The notes under the pieces: model-generated
Databases searched by the model: none
What the model was told of the DNA's origin: nothing
Seen by the model: the letters and a program-made list of their open reading frames with translations, nothing else
Part shown: one piece after another, positions 14,341 through 24,764 of the stretch
Layout of the letters: the number at the start of each line of letters is the position of its first letter
How positions within the stretch are numbered: the stretch's first letter is position 1
Translations under genes and position numbers: made by a program
NCBI RefSeq assembly: GCF_019059575.1
Contig: NW_024882187.1
Coordinates: forward strand, 1 to 64,000
Length of the DNA stretch: 64,000 nucleotides
Direction: 5' to 3'
DNA from: Amphibalanus amphitrite
Taxonomy: Eukaryota > Arthropoda > Thecostraca > Balanomorpha > Balanidae

Positions 14341-15242
14341 AAGGAAGAAATGAGGGAGGAGACTGAGAGATAGGCAGATGAGACAAGATGGACGAGACGA
14401 GACACACGCGCCTGACGTGTTGGCACTGATACTGCATTTCGGCACATGATGTCAAAATAATTAAAGCAAGAGATTGCAAAGTTGGCATACTTTTTATGCA
14501 CTACAATTTTGATAAAGTTAAGTTTCAGTGAAAGTCTAAAGGGCAAGTTAACAGCCTCCATCTTAGTTGCAGACACAGTAGGGAAATGCTTTAAAACGTT
14601 CTTGAGCGCTCAAAAAGTTGAGCAGGTCGCTAAGAATAAGCTAAGGACGTTATACGCTGCATAGGTAGCCATGTTAACATTAAAGAATGAAATTCAAATA
14701 TGGACACTTTCTAAAAAAACATACAACAATTTAGACAAAATTTATCTAAACATGCTGGTTTGTCGGTCGTTTTCATCATTGCGGCAGTGACAGTGGTAGG
14801 TAACTGATTTTTCTATGTATAGGGGCTAGGAAAATCAAGGCTTTTATGCCAAGATAGTTTAATTTTCTGGCTCTGCTTTGAAAGCCCTTCTGCCTTCAAA
14901 TTTGATATTTGTCATTGACATGGATATTAAAACAATTGGGCAATAACAGTAGGATCCATGTCGTGTAAGCTTGTGCAATCCTAACTTTCCAATTTATTCG
15001 AGGGAAATAATGTATGATATTTGCCAATGCCTAGAAACTAAGAGCATGCTGTTTCCGATCTTTATCTCACTCAGGAACGAGACAAATCAATTACCCTTAC
15101 AGAAACCATTCCAGCCTATCAAGAACATGGGGTTACCATATGTTCTCATCACAGCATTATAACACTTTGCACTATAAAAGCATGATGAGAAATACAGCTA
15201 AGCTTACCTTTAAATCCAAAGAAAGGTCCAATTATCCGTCAC
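14341..15242. other. Non-coding stretch
   Basis: AT-rich sequence with no recognisable gene, RNA or repeat. Confidence 0.5.
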
Positions 15243-15461
15243 TGTACAGTCTGTCTTAAAAGTACCGCGCAAAGTGACAGTGGATCCATCAAGCCTGACC
15301 GAGGAATGGTCTACTATAATTTGAAAGTCACCGAACCATTCGACCTGGGGAATGGACGAGGATGTCCATTGCTTCGGTGACTCAAATTTAGCAGTCCTTT
15401 ATCGGTCAGGCTTGATGGATCCACCGTCACTTTGCGCGGTACTTTTAAGACAGACTGTACA
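15243..15461. repeat. Near-perfect inverted repeat (60-bp arms, 219 bp overall)
   Basis: TGTACAGTCTGTCTTAAAAG at 15243 begins an arm that runs to TCAAGCCTGACCGA (15302) and is repeated in inverse at 15402-15461 with a single difference. The ~99-bp loop contains a second, imperfect inversion (AAAGTCACCGAA / TTCGGTGACTC). It could be a compact MITE or a hairpin-RNA source. Confidence 0.88.
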
Positions 15462-15979
15462 TATAGGTCAGGTCCGTCTAAGTCAGCACGCTCTTCACTA
15501 ATACCTCGCCCGCCGCCCCGCACAACGTGCTGTATACTGCGCGCAAAAGATGGCGGCCAGCGGCAGCCTCGCGACGTAGGTATACGAGCGATGGTCGAAC
15601 GACGCAGTATATACTAAATAGCTAAGGGAGTTGGAATATGTCTGTAGCTACTAGGAAATTTTCCACTGGGATGCCGCCGCGTAGGGTGGAACGCCGGACT
15701 CGAGAACTGCGAGTCGATTTGATGGGGGAGGGAGGGGCAGAGAATGGTTTGAACTTGGGCAGAGGCGAATCGGTAGGGTGGGCAGAGACGAATGGATTGC
15801 GCGCTTCTAACCGCACTAAGCGGGAGGTCTAAATCAGTTCAGGCGCTGCGCGTGGTCGCCATAAGATCGTCTTCTCGGTTGTCGTCGACAACGACAAACT
15901 AACGATACAATTTTTCACCCCTGAGCCACCCATTCAGCCATTGCTGGGACTAAATTGGAAAGTCAGTAATGGGCAGACA

Positions 15980-16475
15980 TGTGTATGGATCCGAGAAAAT
16001 TTATCTGGGATCTGCTCCCACGGATATCCTGAACTCGGATCCGACGGAATCATAGATTTGATTATCTAATTTATCGAGAGATCCGTAGGGATCATAGATC
16101 CGAGTCTAATTTTTTTGCTGAGATCCAGTGAGATCACAGATCCTCATTTATTTGTGAACACAAGTCCCCCCCCCCCAAAAAAAAATACTGGTACAACTCA
16201 TAAACGTTCTGTTTTAGTGATTTTATGTGATAGCACGTCACAATCCATAGTTTTGTGGCACTTTTTGACATCGGAACACTTCCAAACGTGGTTTTAAATG
16301 TTGAGTATGGTGGGATCCACTCAGATCATAGATCCATGTTCTTGGTTTATTGTCAGATCCCATGAGATCACAAATCCATACTAAATTTTTACATGCCGGA
16401 TCCGGTGGGATCATAGACCCTAACCTGCAATTTGCCTCAAGATCCACTGAGATCATAGATCCATCACTCGGATCC
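15980..16475. repeat. Dispersed GGATCC/ATCATAGATCC repeat cluster
   Basis: The motif GATCCACTGAGATCATAGAT(CC), largely self-complementary, recurs with variation near 16079, 16122, 16315, 16356, 16400 and 16441 at 40-60 bp steps. It is interrupted near 16160-16300 by unrelated sequence. I recognise no known family. Confidence 0.6.
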
Positions 16476-16639
16476 TCTGGCAATGGGTGTGCTACCTGCA
16501 TTGATAACCACTCCCTGTCCACCCTCCTTTTCTCCGAGCGTTGACGGCAGCTCAGTCATGTGACCACGCTGCGCAGAGCCGCCAGTTAACCGCTCCCAAT
16601 TACCCTGTCCTGAGCCCTGTCTAACGGCCGTTCACTAGT

Positions 16640-17060
16640 GCCAGGTGCCCGGTGCCCGGTGTTGAGGGAGGGGTGGGGTCAGGTTACTACGAGCCCAGCA
16701 CCGGGAACCTGAGCGAAGGGTGGGGGCAGGTTACTACGAGCCGAACAACGGGAACCTGAGGGAGGGGTGGGGGCAGGTTAATACGAGCCCGGCACCGGGC
16801 TCCGGCGGCGGAAGTCGGGTGTAGGGGCGGCGGTCGGCGCGCGGCGGCGGCGGGGGGGGGGGGGGGGTGGCAGGTGGGGAGGGACTCCGCCGCCGGAGTC
16901 ACGTCGCTCCTCAGTGAGTGCCCGAGTGCCGCGGGCGGCGGGCGCGGGACGGTCAGTGGCGGTGCAGTGGGGGCGGGCTGGTACAGGACCTGGGTCGGAG
17001 GATCCTGAGGACGGGACGTTATAGAGATACACAACTGAGCTCTGAAGGTGAGTCATCAAC
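16640..17060. other. GC-rich island with a ~50-bp repeat and a donor-like site
   Basis: Three copies of GGTTACTACGAGCCCAGCAC...GGGAACCTGAG(C/G) lie at about 16680-16800, followed by a run of 15 or more G near 16853. At 17046 the sequence GAAGGTGAGTCA is identical to the exon 1 donor of Cad99C. This could be an upstream non-coding exon, but there is no direct support. Confidence 0.4.
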
Positions 17061-17329
17061 AATCTGTCACACCTAATGATACCTTGTAAGCAGATAGCTT
17101 ATTATCATCCATGTAATTCGATGTCTCGCTGTAGGTAGCATGTAATTGGACGAATACCTGATCAAATTGAATCTATAGGCCATTGCGCTTTTATTGATTG
17201 GGTAATCAGGCGAAACAAGTGCGTACATAGGTATAGTGCGCAATAGTACTTTATTCTTTTCGGTAAAAATTGCATCGTTCGATGAAACATCGTAGGTGAA
17301 ACGGTCTGGTCAGCACAGTTCAAGATTTA

Positions 17330-17373
17330 GTTTGTATTTATTTATTTATTTATTTATTTATTCATTTATTTAC

Positions 17374-17408
<35 letters not shown>

Positions 17409-17415
17409 TTCATTT
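17330..17415. repeat. (TTTA)n microsatellite
   Basis: About 20 units of TTTA with a few TTCA and TTAC variants. Confidence 0.95.
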
Positions 17416-17989
17416 GTTTAATTATTTATCTGCTTACTTATTTAACATATCACCAACCGGGACTCTCAATTACATAAAGCCGAAGTCATCAGATATGTTC
17501 ACTGATTCACTTCAGCTTAGCAACTTAAACACCCTTGACTTTTCACGCGGCACGTGCCACGACGGTTACATATGTAGATGCATCAAGAGTAGTCAATCAC
17601 GGGTAGAAGGGATGGATCCACTAAACAAAAGGCGGCAGGCCATTCGGTTGAGCGGTTGCAGAGATAGAAGCCTCTCAAAAGCGTTACAGGCCGGGCCGCT
17701 CATCGGTGCTAAGCTTTTTTCATTCAGGGTACGTGTTTCGGCTATTCAGGGGTGTCGTTTTCTGAAAATGATTAGTAGGGCCCAAAAACCGGCGGACGGC
17801 CATTTATGACGTGCCTACAAAGGTAAGGTAACCCCAAATTTGCCTTTCTCGTCGAATTTCGGTCACTTATTTCTCCGCTTTGGTACCTAATTGATTAAAT
17901 TTGATAATCAAAACTAAAGCAATAAACTTATGTGAAGTCTGAGTACTACTAAGCCCGATGCACAAAACGTACATTTATGGAGGCCTTAG

Positions 17990-18055
17990 TGTCCGAGGAC
18001 ACGCTCGTTTTTATCCGCGAAGCTCTAGCTCGATCAGGGACCGAACGGTTCATAA
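17990..18055. mobile_element. Fragment of TTAA-type element tail
   Basis: ACACGCTCGTTTTTATCCGC...AGCTCTAGCTCGATCAGGGA matches the right-end region of the elements at 49525-49570 and 42960-43000. Confidence 0.55.
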
Positions 18056-18726
18056 TTGCCCTTTTCATCAAGTGATGTCAGACGAAAGATTAGTAGGGCT
18101 CACGGAACATTGTAGGGTCCATATAAACATTGGTAGGGCTCGGGCCCTACCAGGCCCATACAAAACGACGTCCCTGCGGCTATTAGTTGTTTGTTGTTCT
18201 TGTTTCGGATTTTCGAACTTCACGTTGAGTTCGTTGTAAAAAAAAAACTTTAAAAGACCCGTTCGGGCTTGGCACTCGCTCGTAACTTTTGTAACATCTT
18301 TGCATGTTTTTGAATTTAAAATAAGACACGGTCCTACCAGCTCATGACAAGTTAACCAAAGGCAAATAATAATTTGTGTTAAACACGGTATCAGATGAGA
18401 ACAGAATATATGATGCCATTTCTCTTTTACCTCGGAATTTTCCTTTTTGAATCTGTCAACGTCGTGACTCATAGAGTCCCATCACAAGCTGCCACCCCCT
18501 CATCCTCCCCTCCCCCTGCGATACCTGACAGCCCCTGTCCCCTGCAGGCGACCACGAACAATACCAATCGATTTTTCGGGGGAGCGGTTATTGAGCGGGC
18601 CCGCGTCCCCCCGGCCTTGCAGCGCGTGCGAGCCCCCAAATGGAGTCCCGTGTGATGACATCGGGAGGGGAGGGAAGGGGAGGGGAGCCAGGTGAGAAAG
18701 GACAAACGGTGTCTGGCTCTTCAATG

Positions 18727-19907
18727 TTAACCCGCGCCCCGTTGGGCTCTGCCGAGCAACGCGCCCGGTTGGGGGGGCCATTTTGGCCCCCCCCCTAAGA
18801 TCTCGAGAACCACGCAACATAGCGACAAGCGGTAAACGGCGTTGGATAGCCCCAACGGGGAACTACCTTGTGACCCAATTTTATTGACCTAGGTCAAACC
18901 GATGACGTCACAGGTCAGGTCAAAGGTCCAATTTTCACCGTTTACAGGCACTTCAAGAAATGCGTTGTAAAATCGAGTAAAATGCATTTCATTGAAAATC
19001 ATCGATGGGGAAATGTTCTTCAAACACATATTTTGCTATTTGAGGTCACTGATACCAGGTCAGGTCACAGAGGTCAGGTCACGGGGGGGTCAAAATATGA
19101 AAGTGTCGTGTGATACATGTTTTATGGTCCATTTTACATGACAAATGCGATTATATGGGTCAGGCAGCCTTTGGGGCCAGCTTAGATCACGTTTTGGTCA
19201 AGGTCAGGTCAAGGTCAGGTCAAGGTCAGGTCAAATTAGGTCAAATTTCAAAGTTAATATTTTTGCATAAAATGGGTATCGAATCGATGCAGCTCGTCAC
19301 GGGGAGTTCAATGGTGGTCTTTGTTTTGCCGTACGTGGTCTAGAATCGCTAAAAATTGAGTTCAAAGATTTGACGTCATCATTTTTGAACAGTTTTTTTT
19401 GCTATAACTTGGCCAAAAAACGAGATATCGATCTGAAATTTGGTATGTATATAGAAGAGCGCTGGGACTATCACATATATTCCGGTTTTTTCGAAATTCG
19501 GAAAATTTTTGGATTTTTTCAAAGTTTTTCTAAAAAAATCAATTTTTTGATTTTTTTTGGTCGAAAACCAAAAAGTTTGAAAATCCGAGATAGCAGTTTT
19601 GTAGCGCCGCTTTTTTTCTACTAGACCATATAAAGAACTTTGAAATTACTTGATAACTGTAGATTTGGTGAGCGTTTCAAGATTGCATGTTTTTTGCTCA
19701 TTTTTGCTCGAACATGACCTCAGTTTGACCTCAATAACTCCTGACCTAAGGTGACCTAAGACTTGAAATTTGGTGTGAAGGTGTCAAATTGATGCCCGGG
19801 AAGGTACTGAAAATTTGGCGGCGCTGCGCGCCGCCGTTTTCTTGCTATTCAGGAAAAACCACAGGGGGGGGGCCAAAATGGCCCCCCCCCAACGGGGCGA
19901 GGGTTAA
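18727..19907. mobile_element. TTAA-flanked non-autonomous element (1181 bp)
   Basis: Left end TTAACCCGCGCCCCGTTGGG, right end CCAACGGGGCGAGGGTTAA. Both have a subterminal GGGGGCCATTTTGGCCCCC-type palindrome. Interior: CAAGGTCAGGTCAAGGTCAG tandem repeats at 19198-19245 and an AT-rich half. Same family as the elements in introns 2, 3 and 7, without an ORF. Confidence 0.88.
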
Positions 19908-22900
19908 TAAAACAAGCAATTAATGCTGTTTTACAGAACGGGACAAACACGGTATCAAGTGAGAGAAACGGGACGGAGTATTTAGAATAGACTCGGCCTG
20001 GACGAGAATATAACCATTGCCAATCAATGAATGAGGCAGTCTTTGACTGCATCCAAATTCCAATCATCAGTAGCGGTGGAACACCTTCAGTTAAGGGGGG
20101 GGGGGCACTGCCGACTTTTGGTCCCATTCTTTACATGCAACGCCCATAGGGCTAATGTTGAAATGCCAAAATCAAAGAGGGGCACGGTGCCCCGGTGCCC
20201 TTTCCGTTCCGCCGCCTATGCCAATCATCATGCTTGACAACAACAAAACGAAGTTAGAGCGATAGTGTGGTAGTCATTATTCTTAAAATTGATATTTACA
20301 TACATAGCAGGTAAATCAGTGGCATGATTTTCTTGATGGATAAAAATATTTTTGGTTGCATTTGGCATCCCCGTAGTCAGCTCTGCCAGCTCTGTCCTCG
20401 GCCAGCTCTGCCTCTGCCATCGCCCTCGTCAACAGCATTCTCCGTGTCACGGACGCTGTCTGATTCCGGCCACGCATCCGGCGGGAACCACCCCGCGCGT
20501 CCGGCGGGCACCACCCCGCGCGTCCGGCGGGCCCTGACCGCGGCCCGGCCGTTCCCTCCAGCTCCCCTCGTAAATGCCCTCCCGAGACACCCAACTTCCT
20601 CCGGCGCCACCGCTGAACGGGCTGCTAGGCACCCCACCCCTCCTGAACGGGCGGCTAGGCACCCCACCCCTCCTAAATGGGCTGCTGGCCACCCCAGCCC
20701 TCCTGAACGGCCGACTAGGCACCTCAGCCCTCCTGAGCGGCCGGCTGGAGACGCTGCACTTCCTCTGGGGAGGGAAGGGGCGGTCACACCTACCCGACTC
20801 CGGTGGCAAACAAAAACAGGCCGGACGCGCGTCGTCAGGCATGACACTTTGGAGAAAAGCGATTGATCTTTGAGTGATGACATTGTTGCTCGGCCTGTAA
20901 ATGGGAGGCTGGCTTGGTCGTCGGGAAAGGTTTAGCTGTGAGGCGCTTGAAACTGACTTTAAAAGTTGGCAACTTAAAACTTTCGATAGCAACTTGAAAG
21001 TAGAGCGAAGCGAAATTTTACTTTGAATATATAAAAGATAATTTGGAAATACATGTGCAGGTTCTTCATTGCATGATCCATGTACCGTAAAGAAGGCGAT
21101 CATTTGTCATAGCATGCGGGAAGATGGTTTATGTAGATAATTCGACAATCACGCTTGTTCCAAGAAGCTTGTTCCATTCGTGTCAATGACTGACGCTGCT
21201 GGCATGAACTGCAAAAACAATAGAGGCCCGGTGACCACTAACATTACCGGCACTGATCTGAAACGAACACTGCTCGTTAGGTGGCGGCGGCGTGTCTTCA
21301 TTTCCGCCGCGCCGGTCGGCCCGCCGCCGGCCACCTGCCCTCCCCTCCCTCCCCCCACGCCGACCACCCCGCAGTATGCCGATAACGCCCTGTCGCTGTC
21401 ACATACCGTATCATTGTCCCGCATAAAAACTCTCCGCTCTGCCACCCAGCCGCGGAAAGACGCCGGAGTCGGGACCCTTCCCCGGCCGGGACGGTGGCAT
21501 ACCGTCCCAGTGACGTCACCACCCTTCCCCAGTGACGTCACCGGCGGCTGCGGGCCGGGCCGGGGAAGTGCGTGTGGCTCGTCCCGCCCCGTCCGCTCCA
21601 TTCAGGACCGGAGCGGGATTGAGACAGGGCGCCGAACGGCTGTCAGCTTTCTCCCTCTATTGTAGCCGTGGGAGATAGGTGCTACAGAGACAAATAGATG
21701 AGACTGGTATACAGCGGGACTTATGATGGGCGCTAACACACTGTCACTCTCACTATCACTGTCACCAGCACAGCGATTAGTCGCACGCAGTAGGTACGTA
21801 GGTACTCCTAATGGTGCACTGACATCAACCATTTGCCGGATCTCAGCTGTTCGTAACGAAAATCAGCATACACATTGCCGGCAGATTATTGCTTAATGGG
21901 TTGTTTTCATTGCATTTATCTGTTTACTAGACGGATGAGATAGTTGGAGGAGTACGATTATGATGATGATAAACAGTATAAAAAGTTTCCGAACAGCCTC
22001 CCAGCCATGCAACCTTATCGAAGATGAAAGTCCGAATAATGCAGTTGGACTATGGCCCCCTATTCCCTCTGTTCCTACGCCTATGCCAGTAACCGATCAA
22101 CTAATGCAAGGCCGCCTAACATAAATTGTTAGTTTACGCCGTTTACGCATTCTGCTGCGCCAGTATTGTCTCTCTTTGCACCGCGCGCTGCCCCTAAGCT
22201 GCCACTTATTGCTTCTGACAAAATTTCCTTTCATTGGGTGGAGGAAAATTGCACTCAATAACGATGAAGCACAAATGGAAATCGTCATGGAAGGGCAGGC
22301 CGGAGAACCGTCAAGTTTGTTCTTCGGGGTGGTACCTACAAATACATTAATGTTCGGCAAAAAGTGGGGGGGGGGGGGCAGTTAACATTACTGGCCCCCC
22401 ACTATGAAAAGTGGGGGGGGGCCACCGCCCCCCGTCCCCCTGTTCCTACACCTATATGACTCAAGCAGGCGCATGGAAGCAGTGTAACAGTATTTCTGCA
22501 ATATGAGGCGACTGTCATTCAAACAGTGAGCAATGCTCGTTCAAATATATTCAACAGAATATGAGCACATCGCTAATTTTCAACACATGTCACAGAGCAC
22601 TGCGATCTCTGATGACACATTGCCTAAAACAATGACCGTTTTGTTTCGTGATGGCTGTGAGTGTGACGCCACATCAGCAAACAAAGGCCGTGTCGATATG
22701 ATTTATCTTTTCACCGCTGTTGATAACAGTTGGATTGCGGTACATGCAGTTACCGAAAAGGAATGTCATCGGCTAAGAATGAAAAGGTACTTGTCAACTT
22801 AAGCTACAACAATAAAATCACGTTACATTAAACACAGCTCATGAGTATCAAATAGTTGAAGCCAAGGTTTAAGTTATTATACTACTGTCCCTATCCATTG

Positions 22901-24001
22901 TCGATATAGTTTCATCAATTATTTCAAGCATGATCTCTGGCGGATCAAGAAAGGTGGTGTTGGACGCTGCAGGGGATTACCCCTCCAAAAAAAGTTTCTC
23001 CGACTTAAAACAAAAATCATCGGATATCTATGTCTTACGCGTTGCTGGGCACTTTAAAAGACTTTTTAGTCATAAAACTTGTTTAATATTCGTTTTATTC
23101 TCGAAAAACTGCAAATTTTCGTCAAATTTGGGCGCTGCGGGGGGGCGGGCACTTGCCCCAAATGCTCCTCCTGGCCCTATCTTACCAATGCCGTAAGTAG
23201 GCGAAATGTCGTGAATGGAGCCTATTCAAGTATTTACGGTTGGCCTATTCACGGTTGGTTGGCATCTACGGCATTTGTATTTACGGCATTGGTTGGGCCC
23301 TGGATCTGTCAGTGAGCATAATCCGTTATCATTTATGTCAAGTAGGTAAAATGCAACTGTTAAACATATTTACGATAATACTCAAGTTGTTTCCATATGG
23401 AGATGGTTAAGAGTTGAGGCGATTGCTGCGTGAGGTACAATGTGTTGCAGGCCAGGGAAGATTTCATCGGATTCTGGATGTTTTGAAATCATAACACCGT
23501 TTTTGCTCGGGCCTGAAGTTCTGATAGCTCAGTCTACGTTACGGGACAGAATAATAGGCTGTGCCGTTTCCATAACATTGTTTGAATGACACACTCTGAC
23601 AAAAACGGCATTCCTTCAGTGGGTCCTCAGCTGTGCCCGGCTACTGTGCAAAACATGCTGCGCTATAGATGCGCTGTCCAATCGGACGTATAAAATGGGG
23701 ATTCCGCATTGTGTGCTGAAAGGAGACTTCAGCAAATAATGACTTGTGGTATTCCCGTACATACGCTATTTATCACGCGGGGCATATCCACGCAGTGATG
23801 TTGGTTTAACTCAATATTTGTCAGCTTTTAAACGGTTTAGAGCCATTTTCACCTGCTGCAGCTCATTTGTCGCGACAGCCACAAGATGCAACGATCTGTA
23901 ACGTTAGGTTGACCTGGCTCATTGTGTTATTGTTGCGTTCAGTCTCTGTTTGTTGCACTATCATACGCCATACGTCACACTTCCGTCACGTGTTTCAGGT
24001 A
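19908..24001. other. Non-coding stretch with GC-rich islands
   Basis: No supported gene. Two GC islands (about 20.38-20.85 and 21.28-21.61 kb) carry open frames on both strands without recognisable domains. 20475-20530 has CGTCCGGCGGGCACCACCCC repeats. 20600-20760 has five ~30-bp units of CTGAACGGGCGGCTAGGCAC plus CCCACCCCTC. 22365-22440 has G-run/C-run repeats. The rest is unremarkable. Confidence 0.5.
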
Positions 24002-24009
24002 TGACGTCA
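24002..24009. promoter_or_regulatory. CRE-like palindrome TGACGTCA upstream of exon 1
   Basis: A perfect cAMP-response-element octamer about 690 bp before the Cad99C start codon. The same octamer recurs elsewhere in this GC-rich window (near 13083, 21514, 27752 and 61487), so its placement here is weak evidence. No TATA box is obvious before exon 1. Confidence 0.25.
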
Positions 24010-24094
24010 TCCCCGCCCTGACGCCGGGACTCCCCGAGACGTCGGACGGCTCCGGAGGAGACTGTGACGCCGGTACCGGTCTGAGGAAGATAAC

Positions 24095-24420
24095 ACCGGA
24101 GACTGCAGTGCGGCTGTAGCGCTAACTCGAAGACTGCAGTAGCGGCTGTATCGCTAACTCGGAGACTGCAGTAATGGCTGTAGCGCTAACTCGGAGACTG
24201 CAGTAATGGCTGTAGCGCTAACTCGAAGACTGCAGAAGCGGCTGTAGCGCTAACTCGAAGACTGCAGTAGCGGCTGTAGCGCTAACTCGAAGACTGCAGT
24301 AGCGGCAGGGGCGTTAACTCGGAGACTGCAGAAGCGGCTGTATCGCTAAATCGGAGACTGCAATAGCGGCTGGAGCGATAGCACCGAAGCCTGCAACAGC
24401 GGCTGGGGCGCTAACGCTGC
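24095..24420. repeat. 32-bp tandem array upstream of exon 1
   Basis: About ten copies of a unit like GACTGCAGTAGCGGCTGTAG followed by CGCTAACTCG(G/A)A, ending about 270 bp before the Cad99C ATG. Copies differ at a few positions (GTAGCGG, GTAATGG, GAAGCGG). It lies in the likely promoter or 5' UTR. Confidence 0.85.
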
Positions 24421-24691
24421 CACAGCGGGCCTCGGGCCGAGGCGAACGGCCAGCGAAAGACCAAACCAAAGGTGCAGATCCGTCCCAGACAGGATCCAAA
24501 CGCGGCGTGGGACAGAGTGGAACGGAGTGCTCCCGCGATACGCCGGTGACACACGGAAGTCGTCTCTGTGCCGGGAGCCGGGGCGGGGGGCGGGGAAAGT
24601 GGTATCGGCGGCGCATCGCCGCCCGGTGATGAGGTGTGTGTCTCGGTGCGGTGAATTGACGGACGGTGAATAGCGGCACAGAGCGCGGACG

Positions 24692-24764
24692 ATGGCGGCG
24701 CCGAGGGCGGCGCTGGCCGCCGCGCTGGCGACATTGTTCTCCGCAGCGGCAGTCAGCGGTGAAG
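24692..24764 (+). CDS. Cad99C: Cad99C exon 1: signal peptide
   Basis: The ATG opens a 24-residue Ala/Leu-rich hydrophobic leader (MAAPRAALAAAL...AVSGE) that looks like a secretory signal peptide. It ends GAAG|GTGAGT in phase 1. The spare G joins exon 2 to give Gly-Cys-Arg-Leu, which matches the start of mature PCDH15 EC1. No upstream in-frame start was needed. The surrounding 24.3-24.8 kb is GC-rich, as expected near a promoter. Confidence 0.75.

Noticed and set aside
13874..14576. Long Ser/Pro/Leu/Phe ORFs on the minus strand
   Set aside because: They are produced by the GGAA microsatellite.
20324..21665. Overlapping ORFs of 150-220 codons on both strands
   Set aside because: The GC-rich islands have few stop codons in any frame; no recognisable protein features or splice structure.
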